A DNA stretch of 64,000 nucleotides from NCBI RefSeq assembly GCF_029457495.1, contig NZ_CP120363.1:62001-126000 (forward strand), written 5' to 3'. This stretch comes from Chelativorans sp. AA-79. GTDB lineage: Bacteria; Pseudomonadota; Alphaproteobacteria; Rhizobiales; Rhizobiaceae. Positions 52,886 through 62,805 of this stretch are shown in pieces; within the stretch, counting starts at the first letter, position 1; each line of letters opens with the position of its first letter. A program made the position numbers and the translations under genes. The notes beneath the pieces were generated by a model. It was given only the letters and a program-made list of their open reading frames with translations. It searched no databases and was not told where the DNA came from.

Positions 52886-54229
52886 TCAGCTTGTAAACTG
52901 CAGATCCCGCAAAGATTTCTGTGCGTCGAGACGGATCAGCTTCTGGAAAAGCGACTTGGCGTCCGCACCTGAGTTGCGCTGGCTGGCGCAATCCAGAAAT
53001 TTCACCTCAAACTCCGCTTCGCTTATGCGATTCTTCCAGCTTCCCTTCGGAAAGCGTATCGGGCGGCCATTCACGATTTCGCCGCTGTTTAGCACTACGG
53101 AAATCTCGTCTCCTGCCGCTGGGCCCCTGGATGAGCCGGCTTCCGCCATTGGTCTGACCTTGCCCATCGCTGCCGCGACGTCGGGGCGAGCAACGAAGTC
53201 GTCCGCGACTTGAGACAAGCCGACGTTGCGCGCGACGAGCGCCGAAGCCATGGCGAACTCCATGCTGAATTTGGCCGCCAGTCCCGTCTTCGGCTCATGG
53301 TTGCGCAAGACGGCAAGCTGCGTCTGGCCGGTATTCACCCGGATTTCCCGTACCGAATCCGGGTCGATCGCCGCTTCGGTGACGAGATCGATCATCGAAT
53401 CTATGGTCCGATGCATCAGGTAGCAGACGGGATAGCGCTTGATGTTGACCCCTCGCCTATCCAGCCGCCAGGCACCGTTCGGCATCGCCAGCGAGGTGTC
53501 GATCTGTTCGATCTCGGGGAAGTATGCGTGGATGAAGCCGAGCCTGTGCTCGAGCACATCGCTGCTCGCCGTGAAACCGCCCGCGGCCAAATCCGCCGCC
53601 ACCACACCGGCCTGGCTCGCCCAGCCGGAATGCAGCGACTTGGTCATTGAGCCGAAATTGGCGACGATGCCGCCGCCGAACGACGCGGCTACGCCAACGG
53701 CATTGGCCGTCCGCTCGGGGCCGAGCTTGCGGAGATAGGCGCATGCGGCCGCGGCGGCTATTGGACCGAAGATACCGGTCGGATGCAGACCCCGGTCCTG
53801 AAGATGCACACGGTTGGAAATGTCCTGCAGCAAGGCCCATACTTCATAGCCGGCGATATAGGCGCGGATGGCGTCCTCACCGCTGCAATCATAGGCAGCC
53901 CCGACCGCCAGGATGGCAGGTGTGAGAACCGCGCTTGGATGGGCGTCCATGGCCATGTCGTCGAAATCGAGCACATGCGCCGCGGTCCCGTTGACCAAGG
54001 CGGCGTCACGCGGACTGAGGCGGCGCGCGGAACCGATCTGCGGCGCCGATGGACCGCTGGTCTCCGCCACGGAGGCGGCCACGATCGCCGGGCCTTCCAT
54101 GCCGGCGCCGGCCAGCATGACGCCGACGCAGTCCGTCATCCCCAGCCGTGCGGCGGTAAAGCAGCCTTCCGGCGGGGTGAGGCCGGAAAGCTCCGACACA
54201 AAGGTCCCGATGTTTTGGCTAAGCGACAT
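52886..54229 (-). CDS. MmgE/PrpD family protein
   Basis: A 447-residue protein of the family that includes 2-methylcitrate dehydratase and cis-aconitate decarboxylase. Visible segments are GTAAHVLDFDDMAMDAHPSA (the family D-DxxxxxxHPS pattern), HPTGIFGPIAAAAAC, SMTKSLHSGWASQAG and KRYPVCYLMH. It probably acts on an imported di- or tricarboxylate. ATG 54229 starts 5 bp after the tctA stop, so import and first conversion appear coupled. The specific reaction is unknown. Confidence 0.9.
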   Translation of the reverse strand: MSLSQNIGTFVSELSGLTPPEGCFTAARLGMTDCVGVMLAGAGMEGPAIVAASVAETSGPSAPQIGSARRLSPRDAALVNGTAAHVLDFDDMAMDAHPSAVLTPAILAVGAAYDCSGEDAIRAYIAGYEVWALLQDISNRVHLQDRGLHPTGIFGPIAAAAACAYLRKLGPERTANAVGVAASFGGGIVANFGSMTKSLHSGWASQAGVVAADLAAGGFTASSDVLEHRLGFIHAYFPEIEQIDTSLAMPNGAWRLDRRGVNIKRYPVCYLMHRTIDSMIDLVTEAAIDPDSVREIRVNTGQTQLAVLRNHEPKTGLAAKFSMEFAMASALVARNVGLSQVADDFVARPDVAAAMGKVRPMAEAGSSRGPAAGDEISVVLNSGEIVNGRPIRFPKGSWKNRISEAEFEVKFLDCASQRNSGADAKSLFQKLIRLDAQKSLRDLQFTS

Positions 54230-54234
54230 CGACG

Positions 54235-55737
54235 TTACTCCTCGAAGGCAAGTTTTCGCGTCCGGCGTACGCGCGGCAGCAGCACCACCAGCAGAAGCGC
54301 CAATGCCAGCAACAGCAAGACCAGGCTGATCGGACGGACCAGGAAGGTGGAAAAGTCGCCGCGCGACAGCAGCATCGCCCGCCTGAAATTCTCTTCCATC
54401 ATTGGCCCGAGAATGAAGGCAAGTATCAGCGGGGCCGGCTCGCATCGAAATTTGTGCAGGATATAGCCGAAAAGACCGAATATGCCGAGCATGACGATTT
54501 CGAAGACGCTGTTCATCGAGGCGAAGGCGCCAATGGCACAGAAGAGAAGGATGGCCGGAAACAGGAACCGGTACGGGATAGTCAAAAGTTTGACCCACAG
54601 CCCGATGAGCGGAAGATTGATGATGACGAGAATGATGTTGCCGATCCACATGCTGGCAACGAGGCCCCAGAACAGCTCTGGCCGCTCGGTCATGACGCGC
54701 GGTCCGGGATGGATGCCATGCATCATCATAGCTCCGAGCATCAGTGCCATCACCACATTGGCCGGGATACCGAGAGTAAGCATCGGGATAAACGAGGTCT
54801 GGGAGCCCGCATTGTTGGCCGATTCCGGTGCTGCCACGCCCTCGATTGCGCCTTTGCCGAAGCGCGACGGATCCTTGGCCAGCTTTTTCTCGACGCTATA
54901 TGCCGCGAACGCGCTGAGAAGAGCGCCGCCGCCTGGCAGGACACCGAGCACACATCCGAGAGCTGTGCCTCTGAGCACCGCAGGCGTCGCCTGCCTGACG
55001 TCTTCCCGGCTGAGCCATAGGCGACCGACCTTGGCCGCATGCACCGAACGATCGGACGATTGCGCCGTATTGCTGATGACCTCGGTGAGGCCGAAAAGCC
55101 CCATCGACAGCGCCACGAAACCGAACCCGTCGCTGAGTTCCGGAATTTCAAACGTGAACCGAAGCGCACCGCTGTTCACGTCGGTCCCGACTAGGCCGAA
55201 GATCAGGCCAAGCAGGATCATGGCAACGGCTTTGTCGAGCGCACCATTTGCAAGCACGATCGCCGCAGTCAGGCCGAGCACCATGAGCGCGAAGTTTTCG
55301 GCAGCGCCGAATTGCTGCGCGATCAGCACTAAGGGTGGCGCGAACAGTGCGATGCACAAAGTGCCGACCGTTCCGGCGAACAAGGAGCCGAGAGCGGCGA
55401 CGGCGAGCGCGGCGCCGGCGTGGCCTTGCCGCGCCATCTGGTAGCCGTCGATGGTCGTCACGACCGACGCGCTTTCACCCGGCACGTTGACGAGGATAGC
55501 CGTCGTCGATCCGCCATACATCGCGCCATAGTAGATGCCGGCCAGCATGATGATGGCTGCTTCGGGCGGAAGGTAGAAGGTCAGCGGCAACAACATCGCG
55601 ATCGTCGACGTGACGCCGATGCCGGGCAAGACGCCGATCAGGGTGCCGAGCAAGGTTCCGATGAAGACAAATGCAAGATTCTGCAGCGTCAGCGCGGTGG
55701 CTAAACCCAGACCGAGATTGCCGATAAACTCAGCCAT
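54235..55737 (-). CDS. tctA: TctA family large membrane subunit of a second TTT transporter
   Basis: A 500-residue TctA protein: LLGTLIGVLPGIGVTSTIAM, GAMYGGSTTAILVNVPGESA, DGYQMARQGHAG and GVAAPESANNAGSQTSFIP. It is clearly paralogous to 44309-45817 but differs throughout, so the two transporters are not a recent duplication. ATG 55737 overlaps tctB by 8 bp. Confidence 0.94.
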   Translation of the reverse strand: MAEFIGNLGLGLATALTLQNLAFVFIGTLLGTLIGVLPGIGVTSTIAMLLPLTFYLPPEAAIIMLAGIYYGAMYGGSTTAILVNVPGESASVVTTIDGYQMARQGHAGAALAVAALGSLFAGTVGTLCIALFAPPLVLIAQQFGAAENFALMVLGLTAAIVLANGALDKAVAMILLGLIFGLVGTDVNSGALRFTFEIPELSDGFGFVALSMGLFGLTEVISNTAQSSDRSVHAAKVGRLWLSREDVRQATPAVLRGTALGCVLGVLPGGGALLSAFAAYSVEKKLAKDPSRFGKGAIEGVAAPESANNAGSQTSFIPMLTLGIPANVVMALMLGAMMMHGIHPGPRVMTERPELFWGLVASMWIGNIILVIINLPLIGLWVKLLTIPYRFLFPAILLFCAIGAFASMNSVFEIVMLGIFGLFGYILHKFRCEPAPLILAFILGPMMEENFRRAMLLSRGDFSTFLVRPISLVLLLLALALLLVVLLPRVRRTRKLAFEE

Positions 55738-56185
55738 GGAAATTTGGCCAGACCGGTAGCGGCAAGCCGAGTCCACCGACGAAAATGGCGGCTGAAGCAA
55801 GCCCAAGGGCTACTCCCAGCATCGACGTCTCGATGGGTTTGGGTCGCTCCGGAGCGGCGAGGCGCCCAAGCCAGACGAGTGCGAAGGTCGATACGACGAT
55901 CCCGGCGACGTCCAGCATAGCGGCGAACAGGAATACGCCGCCGATGACGGCGATCACCGGGCGCAGTGACCAGGATTGAATCCCCTCCCCCACCACCGCC
56001 AGACTGCGCCCTGTCATCAGCAACGAAAGCAGGAGAAGCATCACCGCCAAGGCGCGGGGGATATATCCCGTGTCCATATTGGCAGCCGTGCCCATCGGAT
56101 AATCACGCGACACGACCAGAACCAGCACCGCAATCGCGGCAAGTCCGGTTCCGACCGCGAAATCGTTGCGATTCCTGATCTTCAT
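55730..56185 (-). CDS. tctB: TctB family small membrane subunit of a second TTT transporter
   Basis: A 151-residue membrane protein with four hydrophobic segments and the motif YPMGTAANMDTGYIPR. Start 56185 (MKIRNRND) has GGGAGCGGG upstream. It lies between tctC (56238) and tctA (54235), so this operon has the order tctC-tctB-tctA-mmgE, followed by the tctC array. Confidence 0.87.
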   Translation of the reverse strand: MKIRNRNDFAVGTGLAAIAVLVLVVSRDYPMGTAANMDTGYIPRALAVMLLLLSLLMTGRSLAVVGEGIQSWSLRPVIAVIGGVFLFAAMLDVAGIVVSTFALVWLGRLAAPERPKPIETSMLGVALGLASAAIFVGGLGLPLPVWPNFHG

Positions 56186-56237
56186 TACCCGCTCCCTGAC
56201 ACGCTGTCGCAGCGCCGGCTTTTCCAACGCGCGGAAC

Positions 56238-57215
56238 TTACTTGGGCATCGCGCGGATGATCGGGCTCCAGCGGTCGAGCTCGGCCTTGAAGAAGGCGTC
56301 GACCCCTTTCAAATCAAGCGGCTGGGATACTTCCACCGACTCGGAGATGAGCTTGTCGCGAATGGTCTTGTCGGCGAGTATCTTGTTGACCGTGGCATTC
56401 ATTTTTTTCGCGATGTCCTGCGGCAGGCCCGCAGGTGCGGAAATCGAAAACCAGCTGGTCCCTATGAGGTTTGGAAAGCCGCTTTCCCGGAGCGTCGGAA
56501 CATCCGGAAACAGCGGGCTGCGGGCTTCGGATGACATGCCAAGCAACTTGATCTGGCCGGATTTTACAAACTCGGAAACGGCGATCAGCGTCATGAAACC
56601 GTAGGGAACCTGATTGGCGACGAGATCGGCCGCGGCCGGGCCAGAGCCGGCATAGGCGATTGGCACCATCTTCGCCCCGGTTTCGGCGCGGAACATTTCC
56701 AAGAAGAGATGGGCGGTGGTTCCAATGCCGGGATTCACGACGCTGAGACCCTCGGCTGTCGCCTTTGACAGATCGACGAACTCTTTTACCGTTGAAACTT
56801 TGACGTCCGGATGAACGACAAGGACCGTCGGCCCCCCACCAATTACGGCGACATTGGTGAAGTCATTGATCGGGTCGATCTCCGAATTTGCCTTGACCGG
56901 AGCGATGATGTTCGACGCGACGCCGGATAACACGAACGTGTATCCGTCCGGTGCCGCTTGCGAGACCGCGGTCGCCCCAATCAGGCCACCGGCGCCTGGC
57001 TTATATTCCGTCACAACATTCTGGCCGAGTTCCTTCGACAACTCCTGCGTAATCAGCCAGCCAATCAAATCGGTGCTGCCGCCCGGGGAGAACGGAATGA
57101 CCATCGTGACGGGTTTCGTCGGCCAAGCATCCTGTGCGAATGCCTGATTGACCAAGCTCGCGGTAAGCAACGTGGCTGCCATGGCCGCGCGACGTGTGAA
57201 TCTCGCGAAATTCAT
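56238..57215 (-). CDS. TctC/Bug family periplasmic binding protein 6
   Basis: A 325-residue TctC protein. The N-terminus MNFARFTRRAAMAATLLTAS contains a twin Arg and ends near NQAFA, so export is likely by Sec or possibly Tat. The mature start is WPTKPVTMVIPFSPGGSTD. The loop PFSPGGSTD differs from the five array members, and the protein is the most divergent of the six. It is the first gene of the second transporter operon and probably its cognate binding protein. Confidence 0.93.
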   Translation of the reverse strand: MNFARFTRRAAMAATLLTASLVNQAFAQDAWPTKPVTMVIPFSPGGSTDLIGWLITQELSKELGQNVVTEYKPGAGGLIGATAVSQAAPDGYTFVLSGVASNIIAPVKANSEIDPINDFTNVAVIGGGPTVLVVHPDVKVSTVKEFVDLSKATAEGLSVVNPGIGTTAHLFLEMFRAETGAKMVPIAYAGSGPAAADLVANQVPYGFMTLIAVSEFVKSGQIKLLGMSSEARSPLFPDVPTLRESGFPNLIGTSWFSISAPAGLPQDIAKKMNATVNKILADKTIRDKLISESVEVSQPLDLKGVDAFFKAELDRWSPIIRAMPK

Positions 57216-57400
57216 AGTTTCCTCCCCGTGTGCGCCGCATCTGATCGTCCTGTTTTGTGCCTTCGTTTCTTGACGAAATTGAACGCTCAGCAGTCCTCGG
57301 ACTGCTGCGTTGTGGCCGGCGCGCCAATCAGGACTTTTGTCTGTTTCCCTGCCAGGATTAGATCATATTATGGACCACTCCCAAAGCGACTAAATTGCGG

Positions 57401-57415
57401 GGTAGCTAAACTACC
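57401..57415. promoter_or_regulatory. Short inverted repeat upstream of the second TTT operon
   Basis: GGTAG and CTACC flank CTAAA in the 291-bp gap upstream of the 56238 gene. It is a weak candidate operator; nothing else is recognised in 57216-57506. Confidence 0.25.
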
Positions 57416-57506
57416 GGTATGGCTGCCGATTTCTCGGACATAGGGTTAGCTGTTCGAAAACCTCACACTGACGGGTTCAGCCAACATCAAAGCCAACAGC
57501 GGTGTG

Positions 57507-57925
57507 TCAATCGGCGTCGTAACGGGGCTGTGACGCAATCTCGATGATATCGGCGTTCATACTGCGCCGATCAGCCTTGCCTGCAACAGGTCGAGCTTGG
57601 CTCGACCATACATCTGCCGCTTGACGAGCTTGAGCTTTGTGATCTGACCCTCGGTCTGACCGTTCGACCAAGGCTCGGTGATCGCTGCGTAGACAGCGGC
57701 CTTGTCCCTTTTGATGCCGTTTGCAAAGGATGCAATCAGGCTTGTGCTCGCGTCGGCCGTCCACGGGTCGAGATCTGCTGCGATCTTGTTGCGGATCATG
57801 GTGTGGAACCTTTCTATGAGGCATCGTGCTTCCACGAGAGCGGGAACGCCGGTCTCGATGGGGCTCCGTGGGAATCTCTGCAACGATACACGCTCTCTCA
57901 TGACCGTCATGGGGTAAGGAAGCAT
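57507..57925 (-). pseudogene. 3' remnant of an ISL3-family transposase
   Basis: The frame ending at 57557 encodes ASTSLIASFANGIKRDKAAV, then WSNGQTEGQITKLKLVKRQM and YGRAKLDLLQARL, the C-terminal DDE region of ISL3 transposases with its conserved Glu. About two thirds of the protein is missing at the 5' side. The 57507-57556 tail resembles the end of the element. It marks the right border of the catabolic block. Confidence 0.68.
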
Positions 57926-58186
57926 AGAACAGCATCGGCGAGTGTAGATCGCCGTCGTTTATTTTCAACCTGACCGGTGTGCCGCGATCCGATCGGCGAC
58001 GATCAATCATGCTCTCATCCGCGGATTGGGTACCGCATTTCCCATGTTCGTCGCGGGCCTTCCTCCTTCTAAGGACGGGCATAAGCTCGAAGCTTGCCCC
58101 AGCGTGTGCCGAGGATTTCCCATCATGCCTGGATTTCGCGGCACGCCGGTCAGGTTGGTATTGTTCAAATCAATCGGGATTGCAGA

Positions 58187-59317
58187 TCACCTGTGCTCTT
58201 CGGCAAGGTCGGGTCGCTGCACGTGCCTGCTTACGTCCCAGACGAAACCGGCCAGTTCGCGGGCAATCGCGGTGATGACCTTCGGTTGCGGTTTACCGGC
58301 CGCCACAAGCCTGCGATACCTCTGGCAGAGCCTAGTCTGCGCTTTCCATGCGATCGACCTGATCTCTTCCGGTAGATCTTCCACGCGCATTTTGTACCTC
58401 CGTTCCTCTCGGGCAGGCAGACGATAGGACCAGGCGGCCTCGACCAGCATGGCACGTGCCTCGCCATTGCCGGTTTTTGTAATTGCTCCTCGCCGCGTTC
58501 GCGTACCGCTTGATGCTTCCGAAGGGACAAGGCCGAGCCAGCTCATCAAATGCTTCGGCGTCCGGAAGCGGCCAAGGTCGCCGATCTCGCTCACCAGCGT
58601 CGCGGCGATCACCAGGCCGACACCGCGTAAAGCCTGCAGCGCTTTCACGAGCGGCGCCAACGACCAATTCCCCATCGCCTCCTCAAGCATCCGGTCAAGC
58701 CGGCCGCATCGGGCTTGCGCTTCCTCGATGCGGCGGATGCATTCACCAAATACAAACTGCTGATGCGGCGAGCCGAAAGCCTGTTCTCCGAGCCAGTGCC
58801 AATGCATGCGGGTCCAGTTTGTCCGGCCGGCAAATTTGCGCCCGTGCCGCAGCAGGAACCCCAGTAGCATCTGCCGGGCGGCGACAAGATCGTCTTTTGC
58901 CTGACGCCGTGCCCTGACCAGATCGCGCACCGCTTCGTGATTCTCATCCGGTACCCAGATAGCGGTCAGTTCACCGGCTCGTAGCAGCCGAGCAAGGGTA
59001 ACGGCATCACGCCGGTCGTTCTTAATCCGGTCGCCGCGCTTTTTAGGCATCATCGACGGGGCGATGACATCACAGGACGCTCCCAACTGCCGAAGCTGCC
59101 GGTAAATTCCATATCCGCATCCGCCAGCCTCGTAGCAAAAATACAGGTCTACACCGGAGCCGGAAAGCCGGTCGGAAAGGCGTCGGATAGCCTCCGGTGT
59201 GTTGGGGATCGTTCCATAGAATCGGACTTCGCCGTCACGTGTTGCGTCGGCAACTGCGACCGCGACCGTCTCCTTGTGAACATCAAGGCCAATGAATTTC
59301 ATCTTCGTCATCGTCAC
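58187..59317 (-). CDS. IS110-family transposase (complete)
   Basis: A 376-residue IS110 transposase. The DEDD RuvC-like domain shows FIGLDVHKETV, CYEAGGCGYG and KNDRRDAVTLARLLRAGEL. The C-terminal Tnp domain has LRGVGLVIAATLVSEIGDLG (helix-hairpin-helix) and PSEASSGTRTRRG with the likely nucleophilic Ser. IS110 enzymes are guided by a bridge RNA encoded in the element's non-coding end; the short 5' region here contains a strong hairpin (59324-59358). It is inserted between the ISL3 remnant and a Tn3-family tnpA. Confidence 0.93.
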   Translation of the reverse strand: MTMTKMKFIGLDVHKETVAVAVADATRDGEVRFYGTIPNTPEAIRRLSDRLSGSGVDLYFCYEAGGCGYGIYRQLRQLGASCDVIAPSMMPKKRGDRIKNDRRDAVTLARLLRAGELTAIWVPDENHEAVRDLVRARRQAKDDLVAARQMLLGFLLRHGRKFAGRTNWTRMHWHWLGEQAFGSPHQQFVFGECIRRIEEAQARCGRLDRMLEEAMGNWSLAPLVKALQALRGVGLVIAATLVSEIGDLGRFRTPKHLMSWLGLVPSEASSGTRTRRGAITKTGNGEARAMLVEAAWSYRLPAREERRYKMRVEDLPEEIRSIAWKAQTRLCQRYRRLVAAGKPQPKVITAIARELAGFVWDVSRHVQRPDLAEEHR

Positions 59318-59323
59318 TCTCCT

Positions 59324-59358
59324 GGTTGGTGGTATGGACAGTTCCTATGCTACCAACC
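59324..59358. ncRNA. Hairpin just upstream of the IS110 transposase (possible bridge-RNA segment)
   Basis: GGTTGGT (59324-59330) pairs with ACCAACC (59352-59358). Inside it GGTATGG and CCTATGC can extend the stem with wobble pairs and one bulge. The location, 7 bp upstream of the IS110 start, is where IS110-group elements encode bridge RNA. Only a part of such an RNA would fit before the adjacent tnpA. Confidence 0.35.
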
Positions 59359-59395
59359 GACCTCCAGAGCTCGGAGGGAATGACGGTCATTGGGT

Positions 59396-62364
59396 CTAAG
59401 GGAATCTGAAGTTGTTTGGATTGAAGCGGCTAGTGCGGATCGGCCTGAAGCGTTCGAGGGGGCGGTCAATTTCGTTCCAGAGGTAGTCGCCGGTGAGTGC
59501 GATATGAGCCCACGGGAGCGGCGCAACTTGGGAGAGCAACTCGTCCGGAATGACGATGCCCTGGCTGCGGATATAGTCGTTGGCGCGGCTGAGATAGACG
59601 GTGTTCCACAGAATGATGGCGTTGACGACGAGATTGAGACCGGAAGCCCGGTAGGCCATGGTTTCAGCGATGCGGTTGCGCAGTTCGCCGAGTTGGTGAA
59701 GGAAGACGGCGCGTGCAAGAGCGTGACGGCTTTCGCCCTTGTTGAGATGGCATGCGATCTGCGGCGCAGCTTCGTGTCGAGCAGCCAGTCGCAGATGAAG
59801 ATCGAGCGTTCGATCCGGCCCATTTCGCGCAGGGCCTGATTGAGCCTGTTCTGCCGCGGCGATGCGGCCAGCTTTTTCAGGATCACGGATGGCGGAACCA
59901 GGCCGGCGCCGATCGAGGCCTTCAGCCGCAGCACCTCGTCCCAATGCTGCTCGATCACGGTCATGTTGACGGTCCCGCCGATCAGCGCATCAAGCGATTT
60001 GTAGGCCGGGTCGGGATCAATGACGAACAGTCTGCGATTGCCGAGGTTACGAATGCGGGGGATGAGCCTGTAGCCATAGGCATGGAACATGGCGAACGAC
60101 GTTTCGGTCGCGCCGGCGGTATCGGTGGCATGCTCATGGATTTCGATTGAGCTTTCGTTGTGCAGGAGCCCGTCAAGCACGTAAGGCGCCTCGCTTTCGG
60201 AGGCCTGGATCATGCGGGAGAAGAAGGAGGCGAAACGGTTGGACAGGAAGCCATAGATCGACGCACCCGGCCGTTTGCCGTATTTTGCATTGTATTCGAG
60301 GTTGGCTTCGCCACGCCCGCCGGCCGGAAAGAACTGTCCGTCCGAGGAGGAGATATGGCCGTCACCCCAGATTGCGGAGAAGGGGTGTGCCTGCTGCGCA
60401 TCGACCAGCACGGCGGTTGCCGTCGCGTAGGTTTCCGATCGCAGATGCCGATCGATCATCAGCATCATCTGGTGAATTGTGACGCCACGCGAGCTTTCCG
60501 CCATGCGTTCCGCGCCGGCATTGGTGGCGTCGGCAAGGATCGCGGCCATCAGTGCCGCCTCGTCGTTTGCCGTCTCACCGGTGCGATAGTGCGTGAAGCT
60601 GTCGAGGAACCTGGTCCAGCTATGAACTTCGGCAAGCAGGCTGGTGATCCTGATCCGCGGGACCAGAATATAAAGCCGGCGGCTGAGCGCGACGATCCTG
60701 TCACGCTCCTCCTCGCGGATCGCCGAGATCGACAGACCCTTGTCGGAAATCGCCGCATCCGGAATGGCGTTTGCAGCAGCAGCCTTGGCCAGTTCTCTCA
60801 GCTTGGCGTCGAGCGTGGCGGTGCGCTCGGCCCGCCACTCCGCAAAGCTGTCGGGGATCGCAAGCCCGAGCCGTCCTTCGGCGCGCATCAGGTCGAAGAT
60901 CGGCCGCGGCAGAAGATAATCCTCAAAGCTGCGCCATGCGCGGCTGCCATCGACCCAGATATCACCGGCCCGCAGGCGCTCCCGCAGGTGAACGAGCACC
61001 GCCACTTCCCAGGCGCGCAGGTCGATGTTGACACCATCCGAGCGCACGCGCCGCCGCCATTTGCGGGTCATGAACGCGAGCGGCACCTGCGCGGGCAATT
61101 TCCGCCCGCCGTACAGTGCACCTAGATGGTCGACTGCTCTGAGGACCGGATCATCGGGCCGAAATGATCGGAACGAAAATGCGCCGAACATGAGCCTGCC
61201 GAGCTTGCGCAACGATTTGTACCGCCCGATGAGTTCGTCGAATTCATCGATGCGATCAGGATGCACGACGGAATTGGCGGCAGCCATGCTGGCGATCAAT
61301 CCGTCCCAGCCGAGGGAGGATGCGATCGCGGATGCAAAATCGGCGTTGCTTTCACGGGCCGCTAAGAGCGCCTCGCCGAGTTTGAGATGATCGAGCGCCA
61401 CCCCATCAATAACGTCCGCCTCTTTCAGCCGTCGCTCCTTGCGGCTGATCTCGGCCTTGCGACGGGTGCTGCCGATCAATTTGCAGAACATGTCGATCGC
61501 GAGGTCGGTGATCGCTGCCTGCCTTTCGATGACGAAGGCGGTCAGCGTGGCGTAGCGACGCTCGGATGTCAGGCGTCGTATCTCGCGTGCATGCAGGACG
61601 CGCGCGTCCCGGGCGACGATGCCATAGCGATTGGCATGAATTGTTTTCCGCCGCTCGTCAGAAATGGCGGCCGAACGCAGAACGTCGAGGCGGGCCATCA
61701 GGCCCTTGAGGTTCTTCAGTTTTGCCCCCTCAGGCGCCTCTGCGATCCAGCCGAGGTGGCTCCGGTCGCCGGCCCGCTCAACGAGAAGCTGGTCAAGCGC
61801 TCCGACGGACGATTGCTCCAGGCCCCGGATCAACTCGCGATAAGCATGCCGCCGCGCCGCCGCCCGGCCCGCCATCGCCAGACGTATCAGCAATTCCGGC
61901 ACGGGAACGAGCAGCTTCCTGTCCTTGAGGGCCTCGATCACCGCCTTGGCAATAGCCGCGCCTTGCTCGGTCGCGGCCGCCTCACGTGCAGCCACCGTGA
62001 TCAGAGTACGATAATCGCTCGCCCGGACAGGCCGAAGACCCAGCGCGGCAACGATCTCCCGTGTATGTTCGCGGCGCGTTTCCTCCCGTTGGGAGTAGAG
62101 TTCGAACACCGCAGGATCAATGCCAAGCTGGTCGGCGACAACCGAGACAACCGCCGGGGGTGGAACTTCGCCTGCCCGCAACGGACGGCCCAGATCACGG
62201 ACCAGCGCGAGTTGGATGGCAAAGCCCAGCCGATTATGCGACCGGCGATGCACCTTGGCGAAAGCGACATCCTCAGCAGATAGCGCATAGCGGGCCAGAG
62301 CCTCTTCATAAACGTCAGACGGCTCGAACAGAATGGTGCGCGGCTGCGCATCGAGGAAAGACAT
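59396..62364 (-). pseudogene. tnpA: Tn3-family transposase tnpA, frameshifted
   Basis: This encodes a second, distinct Tn3-type transposase of about 990 residues. The first ~870 codons are intact (MSFLDAQPRTILFEPSDVYE in part, WGDGHISSSDGQFFPAGGRG, YGFLSNRF, DTAGATETSFAMFHAYGYR). Near 59748-59765 the frame breaks: RIERSIFICDWLLDT is in one frame and LNKGESRHALARAVF with GLNLVVNAIILWNTVYLS in another, consistent with a 1-nt deletion. The stop of the restored frame is at 59396. As it stands the catalytic C-terminus would not be made. Confidence 0.85.
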
Positions 62365-62379
62365 CGGTCACACCCAGCC

Positions 62380-62805
62380 TTAAAGCGAGGTGTCGAGCGC
62401 ATCTTTATTCCCAGGTCCGGTCCATCCGGCGCGCCGCAATGTGTCGATCAGCGTCGATCGCGGCACCTGGAACGTCCGGCACACGGACGCCTTGCTGGCA
62501 CCGGCTTCCAGGGCCGCCAGGATCTGCTCGACCTTTTCCGCGTCAATCGTCGGTGGTCTGCCGCCTTTGCGGCCACGCCGGCGCGCCGCAGTCAGGCCGG
62601 CATTGACCCGCTCCGTGATCAGCGCCCTCTCGTATTCGGCAAGCGAGCCGAACAGGTTGAACAGAAACGCGCCGTGCGAATTCGTCGTGTCGATTGCCTC
62701 CGTCAGAGATCGGAAAGCGACGCCGCGTACCTTCAATTCTTCGACGATCCGGATCAGGTGAGAGAGCGACCGGCCCAGACGGTCGAGCTTCCAGACGACC
62801 AGGAT
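62380..62805 (-). pseudogene. tnpR: Tn3 resolvase (serine recombinase), 5'-truncated
   Basis: The frame encodes LVVWKLDRLGRSLSHLIRI, GVAFRSLTEAIDTTNSHGAF, FGSLAEYERALITERV and a C-terminal HTH with SKASVCRTFQVPRSTLIDTL. The first ~60 residues, including the catalytic Ser, are missing: the sequence switches near 62805 into a DNA ligase gene on the opposite strand. The 15-bp spacing to tnpA shows they belonged to one transposon. An internal Met at 62736 is not a meaningful start. Confidence 0.78.

Noticed and set aside
57930..58186. A gene between the ISL3 remnant and the IS110 transposase
   Set aside because: Open frames exist but none has a credible start or recognisable product; it is probably the non-coding end of an insertion sequence.
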